Source: Sphingobium sp. AP49 (lineage in GTDB: Bacteria > Pseudomonadota > Alphaproteobacteria > Sphingomonadales > Sphingomonadaceae). From it: 64,000 nt of DNA. The notes beneath the pieces are model-generated. The model was not told the origin of the DNA and made no database searches. It worked only from the letters and a program-made list of their open reading frames with translations. Positions 1-8,310 of this stretch are shown here, piece by piece. The position numbers and the translations under genes are program-made. How positions within the stretch are numbered: the stretch's first letter is position 1; each line of letters begins with the position of its first letter. The DNA is taken from NCBI RefSeq assembly GCF_000281715.2, contig NZ_CP124576.1, forward strand, positions 3,755,001 to 3,819,000. The letters run 5' to 3'.

Positions 1-222
1 GGTGGTGACCGGTGCCTCATGATTGAGCCCATCGCGCCGCACGACATCGATCGCGCCTTCCAGCACCAGCCAGGCCGGGGCATCCCGTTCGCCGATCGCA
101 TATACCGTCTCGCCGGCCCCGAAATCCCGCACCGGCCCACTCGCGAAACGACGCGCCGTCGCTATCTGGGTCGTGGTCAGGACGGGAAACATCTGATGTT
201 CGCGGGTGCTGGCGATGCTCAT
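1..222 (-). CDS. Cyclic nucleotide-binding domain protein, probably fused to a thioredoxin-reductase-like flavoprotein (partial, C-terminus off the window)
   Basis: Only the first 74 codons are inside the window; the gene continues past base 1. The visible part is the start of a cNMP-binding (Crp-like) beta-barrel: residues around 35-58 read GAGETVYAIGERDAP and then AWLVLEGAIDVVRR, the usual strand-glycine-strand pattern. From memory of sphingomonad proteins, this start (REHQMFPVLT) belongs to an FAD-dependent oxidoreductase in which a cNMP domain precedes a TrxB-like domain, but that second domain is not visible here. It starts 39 nt after the rutA stop on the same strand, so it may be the last gene of the rut operon. 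The ATG at 222 is preceded by GGAG. Confidence 0.6.
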   Translation of the reverse strand, partial: MSIASTREHQMFPVLTTTQIATARRFASGPVRDFGAGETVYAIGERDAPAWLVLEGAIDVVRRDGLNHEAPVTT

Positions 223-261
223 CGGCTACTCCGGTCTGTCGGTCGGGACATCTCAATCGCG

Positions 262-1335
262 TCAGCGGGCCGTAATGCCCTTCCGGCTCTGCATCAGTGG
301 CTGGATCCGGGTACCGAAGGCATCCACGCCGGCGATGAAATCATCGAACGTCAGCAGCACGCCACCCGTATTGGGCACCTGCGCCATCTCGTCCAGCATC
401 CGTGCGACACTGGCATAGGACCCTACCAGCGTCCCCATATTGATGTTGACGGCCCCCTCCGGCGCGGCAAGCTGACGGACATTGGTATCGCTGTTGACCT
501 GGTCCTTAGCCCCCTGCGCAGCCAGCCACGCGATCGCCTCCAGATCGACCCCGGCATTGTAGTTCTGCCACCTCGCCATGGCTTCCTCGTCCGTTTCCGC
601 CGCAATGATCATGACCAGCACGAAAATCTGCACATCGCGCCCGGTCTTCGCCGTCGCCAGGGCGAGGCGTTCATTATTGAAGGCAAAAGCGGTTGGCGTG
701 TTGACGCCCTTGCCCAGGCAGAAGGCATAGTCCGCCCATTTGGCCGAAAAGGCGAGCCCGGCGTCGGACGAACCGGCGCAGATGATCTTCATGTCGCCGG
801 TCGGCTGCGGCCAGACCCGGCAATCGTCCATCTGATAATAGCGGCCCTTGAAGTCGGACGTCCCGCTATCCCATAATTCGCGCAGGATGCGGGCATATTC
901 GTCGAGCACATCATAGCGGTTGCGGAAATGCTCGTCGCCGGGCCACAGCCCCATCTGGGTATATTCCGGCGGCTGCCAGCCGGTGATCAGGTTCAGGCCA
1001 AAGCGGCCATGGCTGATCGAATCGATGGTGTTGCACATGCGCGCGGCAAAGGCGGGCGGAATGACCAGCGTCGGACAGGTGGCGAAGATCTTTATCCTCT
1101 CGGTAACCGCCGCCAGACCCGCCATCAGGGTAAAGCTTTCCAGCCCATAGTCCCAGAACTGGGTCTTGCCGCCGAACCCGCGCAGCTTGATCATCGACAG
1201 CAGGAAATCCAAGCCATGTTTCTCGGCCCGCAATGCAACCTCCTTATTGAGGTCGAAGCTGGGCATATATTGGGGGGCCGTCTCCGAAATCAGCCAGCCA
1301 TTATTGTTGATGGGGATGAAAACGCCGACCTGCAT
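262..1335 (-). CDS. rutA: Pyrimidine monooxygenase RutA (357 aa)
   Basis: A flavin-dependent luciferase-like monooxygenase that opens the uracil or thymine ring between N3 and C4, giving ureidoacrylate peracid; it needs reduced FMN from a partner reductase. The full length, the start ([14 protein letters not shown]) and the internal blocks [22 protein letters not shown] and [12 protein letters not shown] fit the RutA family. It is the fourth gene of rutB-C-D-A, 5 nt after the rutD stop. E. coli has the order rutABCDEFG, so the order differs. No rutF flavin reductase or rutG permease follows within the window. The partner reductase must therefore be elsewhere, or its role is taken by the flavoprotein that starts at 222. 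Confidence 0.95.
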   Translation of the reverse strand: MQVGVFIPINNNGWLISETAPQYMPSFDLNKEVALRAEKHGLDFLLSMIKLRGFGGKTQFWDYGLESFTLMAGLAAVTERIKIFATCPTLVIPPAFAARMCNTIDSISHGRFGLNLITGWQPPEYTQMGLWPGDEHFRNRYDVLDEYARILRELWDSGTSDFKGRYYQMDDCRVWPQPTGDMKIICAGSSDAGLAFSAKWADYAFCLGKGVNTPTAFAFNNERLALATAKTGRDVQIFVLVMIIAAETDEEAMARWQNYNAGVDLEAIAWLAAQGAKDQVNSDTNVRQLAAPEGAVNINMGTLVGSYASVARMLDEMAQVPNTGGVLLTFDDFIAGVDAFGTRIQPLMQSRKGITAR

Positions 1336-1340
1336 GGCTG

Positions 1341-2120
1341 CTAGCTCCTGAGGAAGTCGAGGACGAGGGTGTCGAAGGTTTCGGGATCGGTCACATTGCA
1401 GGCATGGCCGCCCGCCATTTCCACCATCTTGACGCCGGCAACCGCGCGAAAGGCGTACGACGCGCTGGCAGGGACCAGCATATCGTCCCGGGCGGCGAGC
1501 ACCAGGATGCGGGGCGGCAGTTCAGCCAGACGATCGGCAATATCGAAACCGGCCAGCGCCGCGATCCGCTTCTCCATCGTCGCGATGCCAGGAAAGCTCG
1601 CCAGTTGATGTGGCAATTCCGCGTCCAGCTCGCCGCTGTGCTGGCTGATCCAGTCCGCCGGGTAGAGGAAAATCGGCTGGGCACGCAAAAAGGCGTCCAC
1701 GCCGGCATGGCGCAACAGGGCCAGACGCGCCGCGAAACAGCGCAGGAAATGGGGATCGGCGCGCGCCCAGCCATTGACCACGACCAGCCGGTCCAGCCGT
1801 TCGGGTGCCTTGAGCGCCAGCGCCAGCCCGGCGACACCGCCGGCCGCATGCCCCACGACATGCGCCCGTTCGATATCCAGCGCGTCCATCAGCATGATGA
1901 TGTCATCGGCCAGATCCTCGACCCGGACATCGTCCGGCAGCAGCCGGTCGCTGCGCCCGGTGCCGCGATGATCATAGGCAATGACGCGATGCCGTGCGGA
2001 CAGGGCAGACAGATTGGGCGACCAGTAGCTTGCCGATCCGCCAAGGCCCGACGAGAGGATCAAGGGCACGCCGGCCCGATATCCATGGTCTTCATAATAG
2101 AGGCCAGCGGCGACCGGCAT
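1341..2120 (-). CDS. rutD: RutD, alpha/beta-hydrolase-fold aminoacrylate hydrolase (259 aa)
   Basis: RutD is thought to speed hydrolysis of aminoacrylate in uracil breakdown. The family is recognised from [27 protein letters not shown] and [13 protein letters not shown]. The nucleophile elbow reads VVGHAAGG, with alanine where hydrolases carry serine; to my knowledge the E. coli protein also lacks that serine. I chose the ATG at 2120 ([13 protein letters not shown]) because it overlaps the rutC stop by one base (TGATG), giving translational coupling. The longer reading frame to 2189 only adds rutC shadow. Confidence 0.92.
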   Translation of the reverse strand: MPVAAGLYYEDHGYRAGVPLILSSGLGGSASYWSPNLSALSARHRVIAYDHRGTGRSDRLLPDDVRVEDLADDIIMLMDALDIERAHVVGHAAGGVAGLALALKAPERLDRLVVVNGWARADPHFLRCFAARLALLRHAGVDAFLRAQPIFLYPADWISQHSGELDAELPHQLASFPGIATMEKRIAALAGFDIADRLAELPPRILVLAARDDMLVPASASYAFRAVAGVKMVEMAGGHACNVTDPETFDTLVLDFLRS

Positions 2121-2503
2121 CAGGCGAGATGCGCGACGCTGGCGATTTCCACCAGGCAATCGGGCTTCACCAGTTCCGCCTTGATGCAATAGCGCGCCGG
2201 CTTGGCGCCCGGGAAATATTCGGCATAGACCTGATTGAAGGCCGCATAGTCGCCCAGATCCTTCAGAAAAATATGGTTCATCGCGATGTCCGCCATGGTC
2301 GCGCCCGCAGCGTCCAGCGTTAGCCGGATCACGTCCAATATGTGCCGGGTCTGTGCGGCCGCGTCGCCGACATGCAGCACGACGCCGCCCTCGCCCAGCG
2401 CCAGGACACCCGAAACATAGATGATATTGCCAGCCCTGGCCGCCGCCGAATAGGGGGCGATCGGGGTCGGGAATTGCGGCGGGTTGATGGGGTCAAAGGG
2501 CAT
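2120..2503 (-). CDS. rutC: RutC, RidA/YjgF-family aminoacrylate peracid reductase or deaminase (127 aa)
   Basis: A small trimeric RidA-family enzyme of the Rut pathway acting on 3-aminoacrylate (peracid). The RidA pattern is clear: APYSAAARAGNIIYVSG near residue 17, then LKDLGDYAAFNQVYAEYF and PARYCIKAELVKPDCLVEI, with the conserved arginine in PAR and the glutamate near the C-terminus. It overlaps rutB by one base (TAATG at 2505-2501) and rutD by one base, so rutB-C-D are tightly coupled. Length fits the family (about 128 aa). Confidence 0.94.
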   Translation of the reverse strand: MPFDPINPPQFPTPIAPYSAAARAGNIIYVSGVLALGEGGVVLHVGDAAAQTRHILDVIRLTLDAAGATMADIAMNHIFLKDLGDYAAFNQVYAEYFPGAKPARYCIKAELVKPDCLVEIASVAHLA

Positions 2504-3231
2504 TATCGGCCTCCTTCGGGCGCTTGGCCGACACTGCCGCAGAAATCCGCGACGCAGCTGACCCAGCCAAAGAATTTCTCGACATTGTAGACCGTCGCCT
2601 GGCGGACGAAATCGGGACCCAGATGATGGGTGGCATCCTCCAGCATCACACTGAAATATTCGAGATGGAAAGCATCGCGGAGTGTCGATTCGACGCAGAC
2701 ATTGCTGGCGATGCCGACGAAGATCAGGGTCCGGATGCCCCGCGCGCGCAGGATGCTGTCGAGCTGACTGTTGAAGAAGGCGCTGTACCGCGTCTTGTGC
2801 ACGCGAATGTCGCCGGGCTGGGGCGCAAGCGCATCGACCAGTTCATAATCCCATCCCCCGCGCGCCAATAGCTGGCCTGCCAGGTCGGGCCGCGCCCGCA
2901 TTGTCTTGAGGGCGTTCGACTTGTGCCAGTTGGGCGAACCCGGGCCACCTGCCTCGACATAATCGGCATCCCAGCCATTTTGCAGCAATATGACCGGCAT
3001 TCCTGCGGCCCGTGCGGTGTCCAGCACCCGGCCGATTCGACCGATCACCCCGGCCGCACCAGCAATGTCGAAGCCGGCCAGATCGACATAGCCCCCCTGG
3101 GAGGCATAGGCGTTTTGCATGTCGACAACGATGATCGCACTGCTCGCCGGATCAATCCCGATCGGCTCGGGACGGGCGGGCAATATGACCGACATGGGGC
3201 CGATCGAAGGCGGATGAACGACGCTCGCCAT
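2503..3231 (-). CDS. rutB: RutB, ureidoacrylate amidohydrolase (isochorismatase family, 242 aa)
   Basis: Hydrolyses the ureidoacrylate (peracid) made by RutA, releasing carbamate. The cysteine-hydrolase triad of the family is visible: Asp in [10 protein letters not shown], Lys in [12 protein letters not shown] and Cys in [15 protein letters not shown]. It is the first gene of the rut operon here. I chose the ATG at 3231 (MASVVHPP) because GGAGAAAGGG lies about 10 nt upstream; the in-frame ATG at 3285 has no comparable site. The 127 nt upstream, up to the dipeptidase stop, should hold the promoter. I found no clear RutR palindrome (TTGACCA-N2-TGGTCAA) there. Confidence 0.93.
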   Translation of the reverse strand: MASVVHPPSIGPMSVILPARPEPIGIDPASSAIIVVDMQNAYASQGGYVDLAGFDIAGAAGVIGRIGRVLDTARAAGMPVILLQNGWDADYVEAGGPGSPNWHKSNALKTMRARPDLAGQLLARGGWDYELVDALAPQPGDIRVHKTRYSAFFNSQLDSILRARGIRTLIFVGIASNVCVESTLRDAFHLEYFSVMLEDATHHLGPDFVRQATVYNVEKFFGWVSCVADFCGSVGQAPEGGR

Positions 3232-3300
3232 GGTGCGGCCCTTTCTCCAAAGGCCAAGCTTCCTCGAACCGCATGACAGATGCAAGCGGGCTGAATAGGG

Positions 3301-3320
3301 AACGGCAGGAGCGCGCCGTT
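3301..3320. terminator. Small inverted repeat behind the dipeptidase operon
   Basis: AACGGC and GCCGTT form a perfect 6-bp stem with an 8-nt loop, 40 nt beyond the stop codon of the dipeptidase gene on the minus strand. There is no T-run, so it is at best a weak terminator or pause site ahead of rutB. Confidence 0.3.
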
Positions 3321-3341
3321 CAAGGCCCGCCCCCGCCGTCG

Positions 3342-3373
3342 CGCCCTATCGCGTCGCCCTATCGCGTCGCCCT
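3342..3373. repeat. 13-bp tandem repeat spanning the dipeptidase stop codon
   Basis: The 13-nt unit CGCCCTATCGCGT is repeated about 2.5 times without mismatch. The second copy contains the stop codon (CTA on the plus strand at 3359-3361) of the M19 dipeptidase and encodes its last residues. It looks like a local slippage duplication that may have altered the C-terminus slightly. Confidence 0.7.
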
Positions 3374-4549
3374 GTCGGCGGCGATGCGAACCAGGCGCAG
3401 CACATTGCCGCCCCACATCTTCCCCAGGTCCTGGTCGGAATAGCCGGCCTGCTTCAGCCGCTGGGTAATGCGGGGGAGCTGGGAAATATCGTTGAAGCCG
3501 GTGAAGCCGCCGCCGCCATCCCAATCGCCCGCAAAACAGACATGATCGACACCGGCAACCTCGATCACATGCAGGATCATCGCCATGTAACGCTCGAAAT
3601 CGGTGTTCCAGAGCGGCTGGGTGCGGTCCAGTTCACGCCATTGCCGGGTCAGTTCGACCTGCTCGGCCGGGCTGAGATCCGAAATATGCTCATAACGCGC
3701 GAACAGCGCTGCCCGTGCGCCGGCCAGGTTCAGGTCCGAAAGGAAGATGGTGCTAATGCACATCGCCCCGCCGCTCGCCGCGAGCTTGCGGATACGGTCG
3801 TCGTCCAGGTTACGCGGATGGTCATAGGCCCAACGCGCGCTGGAATGGGACAGCAGGATCGGGGTCTTCGATTCCGCCAGCATCTGATCGAAGGCGGCGT
3901 CCGACGCATGGCTGGCATCGATCACCATTCCGAGCCGGTTCATTTCCTTTACCCAGCGATGGCCAAGCGGGCTGAGACCATCCCATTTCGGCTTGTCGGT
4001 AGCGGAATCGGCGAACTGGTTGTTGGCGCCATGGACTGGACCCGCGAGCCGCACGCCGCGCCGGTAAAATTCGTCGAGCAGGCCGATATCCTCGCCCAGC
4101 TCATAACTATTCTCCATGCTCTTGAAGGCGATCAGCTTGCCTTCGCGATGGAGCCGCTCGGCATCGTCGGCCGTGAGCGCCGGGGCGATCCGCCCCGGAA
4201 AGGTGGCGACGGTGCGGTCGATCAGGTCCGACCGGCCACGCGCATAGGCGAGCGCGGCGGCATAGCCCTCCGCCGTCAAAGGTCCCTGCTCGGTATAGAT
4301 GGCGAAGAAGCCGCCGCTGAGCGCACCATCCTCCATCCGCTTCATGTCGACCTGGACCAGATCGGTGGCCGGATCATGCGGCTCGCCAAAGCTCCAGCCC
4401 GGTCGCGCAAAATGCATCGGCGTGTCGATATGGGTATCGAGCGAGAGCAGCCGGGCATGAAGCGCGGCGACATCATCCGGCCTGCGGTCCGGTCCGGTGG
4501 TCGCACAGGCGGTGAGCAGCAGCAGGGACAGGAGGGATGCGCGTTTCAC
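3359..4549 (-). CDS. Membrane dipeptidase, peptidase family M19, lipoprotein (396 aa)
   Basis: A zinc dipeptidase of the renal-dipeptidase family, many of which split dipeptides including those with a D-residue at the C-terminus. Metal ligands are visible: H40-x-D42 (LDTHIDTPMHF), E146 in KSMENSYE, H214 in DASHASD and H235 in LLSHSSAR. The N-terminus (MKRASLLSLLLLTAC) is a lipoprotein signal with the lipid-bearing Cys at residue 15, so it should sit on a membrane facing the periplasm. Its start overlaps the stop of the upstream serine hydrolase by 4 nt (ATGA). It is the last gene of the operon TonB receptor-dgcN-transporter-hydrolase-dipeptidase, which suggests D-amino-acid peptide use. Confidence 0.92.
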   Translation of the reverse strand: MKRASLLSLLLLTACATTGPDRRPDDVAALHARLLSLDTHIDTPMHFARPGWSFGEPHDPATDLVQVDMKRMEDGALSGGFFAIYTEQGPLTAEGYAAALAYARGRSDLIDRTVATFPGRIAPALTADDAERLHREGKLIAFKSMENSYELGEDIGLLDEFYRRGVRLAGPVHGANNQFADSATDKPKWDGLSPLGHRWVKEMNRLGMVIDASHASDAAFDQMLAESKTPILLSHSSARWAYDHPRNLDDDRIRKLAASGGAMCISTIFLSDLNLAGARAALFARYEHISDLSPAEQVELTRQWRELDRTQPLWNTDFERYMAMILHVIEVAGVDHVCFAGDWDGGGGFTGFNDISQLPRITQRLKQAGYSDQDLGKMWGGNVLRLVRIAADRATR

Positions 4550-6126
4550 TTGCCGGTCTCCACAGGCCGCAGGTCGAGATCCTGATAATCATAGCTGAAA
4601 TCGGCGATCGGGCTTTCCGCCTTCATCGAGACGCGGGCGACCTTGCCGTCCGCGTCGAGCGCGAAGGTCACATAGGCCGGCTCGATCCCCTTGTCGTCGA
4701 AGCGGGTGACGAAGCTGTCATATTGCCAATGATCCAGCCGCCCCGCCATGCGCGGGGTGGTGGTGAAATTGATGCGCAGCCCCTTGCCCTCGCGGGTGAC
4801 GACGACATCGCCATACCAGGGATCACGATAGGTCCCGACATAGCGGTCGAGCGGCAGCGACGGCCCGACCCTGGCCGGGGCCGCGCGCGCGCCGGCCAGC
4901 GCCGCCTTGCCGCCGGCGATGCGCTGTTCCATGAACTGGCCGAAGCGCGCCGGCCAGTCCTGATCGGGAAGCCCCAGATAATGGTCGACCAGCATATGGG
5001 CGACGCCGCGCAGCAGTGCCACATCCTCCGAATTGACGACGACGGCGATACCGACATCCTGGTCGGGCAGCAGGATGATATGGGTGATCGATCCGAACAC
5101 CCCGCCGCCATGGGACAGGATGCGGGCGCCATGATAATCCGACACTTCCCAGCCGAGCGCATAGGTGGTGACATGGGAGGCAAGCGGCGCCAGACTGGGC
5201 GGATAGGCTTTGGCGGGCTCGATCGTCGCCGGCTTCCACATCTCGGCCGCCTGCGCTTCGCTAAACAACCGCCCGCCACCGGGCAGCGCGCCCCGGCCAA
5301 GCTGGATCTTGAGCCATTGGGCGAGATCGTTGGCGCTGAGCGCCAGACCACCGGCCGGCATCGCCGCCCGGCCCAGTTCCTCCCGCTCGTCGAGCAGGGA
5401 ATTGGCGCCGTCGCCGCGCACCGCGCCACCGATCCGGGCATGGGGGAAGGCGCGATCGGGCGTCGCCCAACGCGCTTCATAGGTTGCCGTCGCGCTGGCC
5501 ATGCCACCGCGTTTCAGCACCTCCTGCGTCATGAAATCTTCCCAGCTCCGCCCGCTGACCTCCTCGATCAACTGGCCGGCGACCATGTAGAGGATATTGT
5601 CATAGGCATAGCCTGAGCGAAAGCTGGTGGTCGGCTTGATATAGGCCAGGCGCTTGACCGTTTCCTTGCGCGACAGGCTGCCGCGCGGAACGAACAGCAG
5701 GTCGCCCGCTCCCAGGCCCAGGCCGCTGCGATGGACCAGCAGGTCGCGCACCGTAATCTCGCGCGTGACCCAGGGGTCATACATGCGGAACCAGGGCATG
5801 TGATCGATCACCCGGTCATCCCAGCCAAGCTGGCCCTGGTCGACCAGGATGGCAAGGGCAGCGGCGGTGAAAGCCTTGCCCGTGGAGCCGGTCTGGAAAA
5901 TGGTATCGGCATCCACCTTTGCCGGGTCGCCCAATTTGCGCATGCCCCAGCCCTGGGCCAGGGTCGTCTGGCCCTTTTCCACAATGGCCACGGCAATCCC
6001 GGGTGCACCGACCTGCGCGCGCAACGCCTCGACCCGTTCGACCAGGCCTTTGGGCGGTTCGGCCAGGGCGGGACCGGCGAGGACGAGCAGCAGCGCAGGC
6101 AGGCCGCGAAGCAGACGCTGGGTCAT
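4546..6126 (-). CDS. Beta-lactamase-family serine hydrolase (class C/PBP4* type, 526 aa), secreted
   Basis: A penicillin-binding-protein-fold hydrolase, probably a peptidase or esterase rather than a resistance enzyme. A signal peptide ends near residue 22 (AGPALAEPP). Active-site motifs: S81-T-G-K84 (QTGSTGKAF), Y175-D-N177 (YAYDNILY), and an HGG variant of the KTG motif near residue 335 (ILSHGGGVFG). The last about 100 residues form a beta-rich DUF3471-like tail. It overlaps the upstream transporter and the downstream dipeptidase by 4 nt each, so it is strictly part of this operon. Substrate unknown; the operon (D-glutamate enzymes, dipeptidase) points to D-residue peptides such as muropeptide fragments. 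Confidence 0.88.
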   Translation of the reverse strand: MTQRLLRGLPALLLVLAGPALAEPPKGLVERVEALRAQVGAPGIAVAIVEKGQTTLAQGWGMRKLGDPAKVDADTIFQTGSTGKAFTAAALAILVDQGQLGWDDRVIDHMPWFRMYDPWVTREITVRDLLVHRSGLGLGAGDLLFVPRGSLSRKETVKRLAYIKPTTSFRSGYAYDNILYMVAGQLIEEVSGRSWEDFMTQEVLKRGGMASATATYEARWATPDRAFPHARIGGAVRGDGANSLLDEREELGRAAMPAGGLALSANDLAQWLKIQLGRGALPGGGRLFSEAQAAEMWKPATIEPAKAYPPSLAPLASHVTTYALGWEVSDYHGARILSHGGGVFGSITHIILLPDQDVGIAVVVNSEDVALLRGVAHMLVDHYLGLPDQDWPARFGQFMEQRIAGGKAALAGARAAPARVGPSLPLDRYVGTYRDPWYGDVVVTREGKGLRINFTTTPRMAGRLDHWQYDSFVTRFDDKGIEPAYVTFALDADGKVARVSMKAESPIADFSYDYQDLDLRPVETGK

Positions 6127-7256
6127 GACAGCATTTCTCCGGCAAGCGGGGTGGACGGGCGCCGCAGCAGCCGGGCAAGCCCGATCGTCAGCAACGGCGC
6201 GACGAAGACGAGGAGGAACAGCCAGGCGAGGAAGCGATAGCCGCTGGCGATCAGGTCGATGAGGCCGATGCGGTTGGCAACGGCCATGCAGAGGGTCAGC
6301 AAAAGAATGCCGATAAGCGCGCGGGCACCCGGCCCCAGATCATGGCCGCGCCGCGCCTGGACGACGCCTGCGATACGCTCGTTGATGGCATGGACCGCGC
6401 CCGCGCCGCTTTCGAGCAGGGCGCCAAAGATCATCAGCTGGAACAGCCAGTGGAAGGCGGGAATGTCGAGCTGGCGCAGCAGGAAGTCGGACGGCAGCGT
6501 CTCCACGCCAATCGCCGGATAAAAGGCGACCATGCAGATGAAGAAAAGGATCGCGGGCAACATGGTGAGCGGGCCGGCGATGAGGCCAGCGATCACCGCA
6601 TCGCGCTGGCTGGTGAGGTGGCGCAGGACCGGCAGGATCACCACGGCGCCGACGATATTATAGCTGGCATAGGTGGCGCCGCCGAGCAGCCAGCCGGTGG
6701 TCGGCACCGTCGTCGAAAAGCCGACGGCGATGCGGTCGCCAAACGTCCAGAGGCCGAGCAGCAGGAACAGCGCATAGACGGCGTAGAGCAGCAGCGAGAC
6801 ATATTTGAACATGCGCTCGACCGCGCCGGTGCCAAGCGCCGTGATGACGATGATGCCGATGGCGAGCAGCAGCGTGCCGACAAATGCAGGCATGCCGATC
6901 AGCGCATGGCCGATCGCCCCGGCGGTGGCGCCGAACACCGCCAATATGAGGACGACGAAGATGACATAGGCCGCCTCGAACGCGATCCAGCCGGGACCGA
7001 GCAGCGCGACGAAGAAGGCGCGATAATCATAGGCCTGGACCAGCCGTGCATAGGCAAAGGTGACGGCCGCGATCAGGCTCCAGAGCAGCGCGGCGAAAAT
7101 CATGCCGAACAGGCCGCCCCACGGCCCGCTGGCCAGGAAATATTCGGCCAGCTCGCGGCCGGTGGCATAGCCGCCGCCAATGATCACCGCCTTGAGCGCG
7201 AACCCTGGCAGCAGGAAGCGCTGAAACCAGCTGGATCCTGCCGCCGCGCCGCTCAT
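6123..7256 (-). CDS. YkvI-like inner-membrane transporter (377 aa)
   Basis: A polytopic membrane protein with about ten hydrophobic helices that fits the uncharacterised YkvI family, distantly related to amino-acid permeases. The first helix carries KAVIIGGGYATGRELAEYF, the glycine-rich break typical of substrate sites in these folds. I chose the ATG at 7256 because it overlaps the dgcN stop as ATGA, like the other junctions of the operon; an ATG at 7271 would add five residues. Being coupled to dgcN and a dipeptidase, it is the likely uptake system for a D-amino acid or dipeptide. That substrate is inference only. Confidence 0.78.
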   Translation of the reverse strand: MSGAAAGSSWFQRFLLPGFALKAVIIGGGYATGRELAEYFLASGPWGGLFGMIFAALLWSLIAAVTFAYARLVQAYDYRAFFVALLGPGWIAFEAAYVIFVVLILAVFGATAGAIGHALIGMPAFVGTLLLAIGIIVITALGTGAVERMFKYVSLLLYAVYALFLLLGLWTFGDRIAVGFSTTVPTTGWLLGGATYASYNIVGAVVILPVLRHLTSQRDAVIAGLIAGPLTMLPAILFFICMVAFYPAIGVETLPSDFLLRQLDIPAFHWLFQLMIFGALLESGAGAVHAINERIAGVVQARRGHDLGPGARALIGILLLTLCMAVANRIGLIDLIASGYRFLAWLFLLVFVAPLLTIGLARLLRRPSTPLAGEMLS

Positions 7257-8296
7257 GCTGCTGCCAGACAATAATCGACCAGCGCGTCGAACGCCGGGCC
7301 GCCGCGCATCGGGTCGGCGACCGGCAGACCCAGCCGGGCGCTTTCGCTGGCAATCAGCGCATCGGCCTCCGCCGCGCTCAGCGCCGCGGTGTTGAGGCTG
7401 ATGCCGCCGCAGCGGATCGCCGGGTTGGTGCGCTGGCCAAGCAGGGTCGTCAGCTCGACAATATGTTCGATGCTGGTCAGCATGTAGCCCGCTGTGCCCA
7501 GCATCTCGGTACGGCCCGGCTCATGGCAGACGACGAAGACATCCGGCTGGCTGCCGTGCAACAGGCCGAGCGACACGGCGGCATAGGCGGGATGGGTCAA
7601 GGCGCCCTGCCCTTCGATCACATCCCAATGATCGGGCGCGGCATCGGGCGACAGCAATTCCGCCGCGCCGGCCTCGAAATCGGAAACGACCGCGTCCATC
7701 GGGATGCCGCGCCCGGCGATCATGATGCCGGTCTGGCCGCTGGCACGGAAATCGCTGTCGATACCCCGCGCGGCGAAAGCCCGCGCGAACGCGAGCGCGG
7801 TATATTTCTTGCCCAACGCGCAGTCGGTGCCGACCGTCAGCAGCCGCTTGCCGCTGCGCCTGCGCCCGGTCGCCACCGGGATCTGCGCCGGCGGTACGCG
7901 CACGTCGATCAGGCGGCGGCCAAGCCGCTCGGCCACCTGCGCCAGTTCGGGAATGTCGGCGAGCTTCATGTGCATGCCGGCGATGATGTCGAGTCCGGCC
8001 TCCAGCGCTTCCACCAGCGACGCGCGCCACAGCGGCGGGATGACGCCGCCGGGATTGGCGACGCCAATCACCAACCCCCGCGCGCCCCTGGCCACGGCCT
8101 CCGCAGGGGTCAGGCTGGGCAGGCCGGTGCTGACGCTCGCGCCGCAGGCCAGTTCGCCCACGCATTTGTCCGCCGCCCAGTCGCGCAGGCCAAAGGCGGT
8201 CTTGGCAAAGCCCGCCTCGGTCGTGTCGCCCAGGAAGAGCAGATAGGGCTGGGGCAAGGCCAGCGCATCTGGGCGCAGGTCGAAGGGCGCGTTCAT
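7253..8296 (-). CDS. dgcN: DgcN-type D-glutamate N-acetyltransferase (DUF1611 family, 347 aa)
   Basis: DUF1611 proteins of this type (DgcN) have been reported to acetylate D-glutamate; the companion racemase DgcA then yields N-acetyl-L-glutamate. The P-loop-like stretch GTDCALGKKYT at residues 156-166 and the blocks ASGQTGIMIAGRG, VIEGQGALTHPAY and CHEPGRTEM mark the family. The ATG at 8296 has GGAGCCCC about 4-11 nt upstream and lies 14 nt after the TonB-receptor stop; the longer frame only reads back into the receptor gene. The dgcA gene lies in the neighbouring operon (10659-11666), which supports a D-glutamate role. Family assignment is firm, the exact substrate less so. Confidence 0.85.
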   Translation of the reverse strand: MNAPFDLRPDALALPQPYLLFLGDTTEAGFAKTAFGLRDWAADKCVGELACGASVSTGLPSLTPAEAVARGARGLVIGVANPGGVIPPLWRASLVEALEAGLDIIAGMHMKLADIPELAQVAERLGRRLIDVRVPPAQIPVATGRRRSGKRLLTVGTDCALGKKYTALAFARAFAARGIDSDFRASGQTGIMIAGRGIPMDAVVSDFEAGAAELLSPDAAPDHWDVIEGQGALTHPAYAAVSLGLLHGSQPDVFVVCHEPGRTEMLGTAGYMLTSIEHIVELTTLLGQRTNPAIRCGGISLNTAALSAAEADALIASESARLGLPVADPMRGGPAFDALVDYCLAAA

Positions 8297-8310
8297 GATT
8301 GGGGCTCCGT

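Noticed and set aside
4546..6126. Serine hydrolases (also 11669 and 49702) as beta-lactam resistance genes
   Set aside because: They have SxxK and YxN motifs, but HGG/HSG instead of KTG, extra C-terminal domains and catabolic operon context; such proteins are usually peptidases or esterases.
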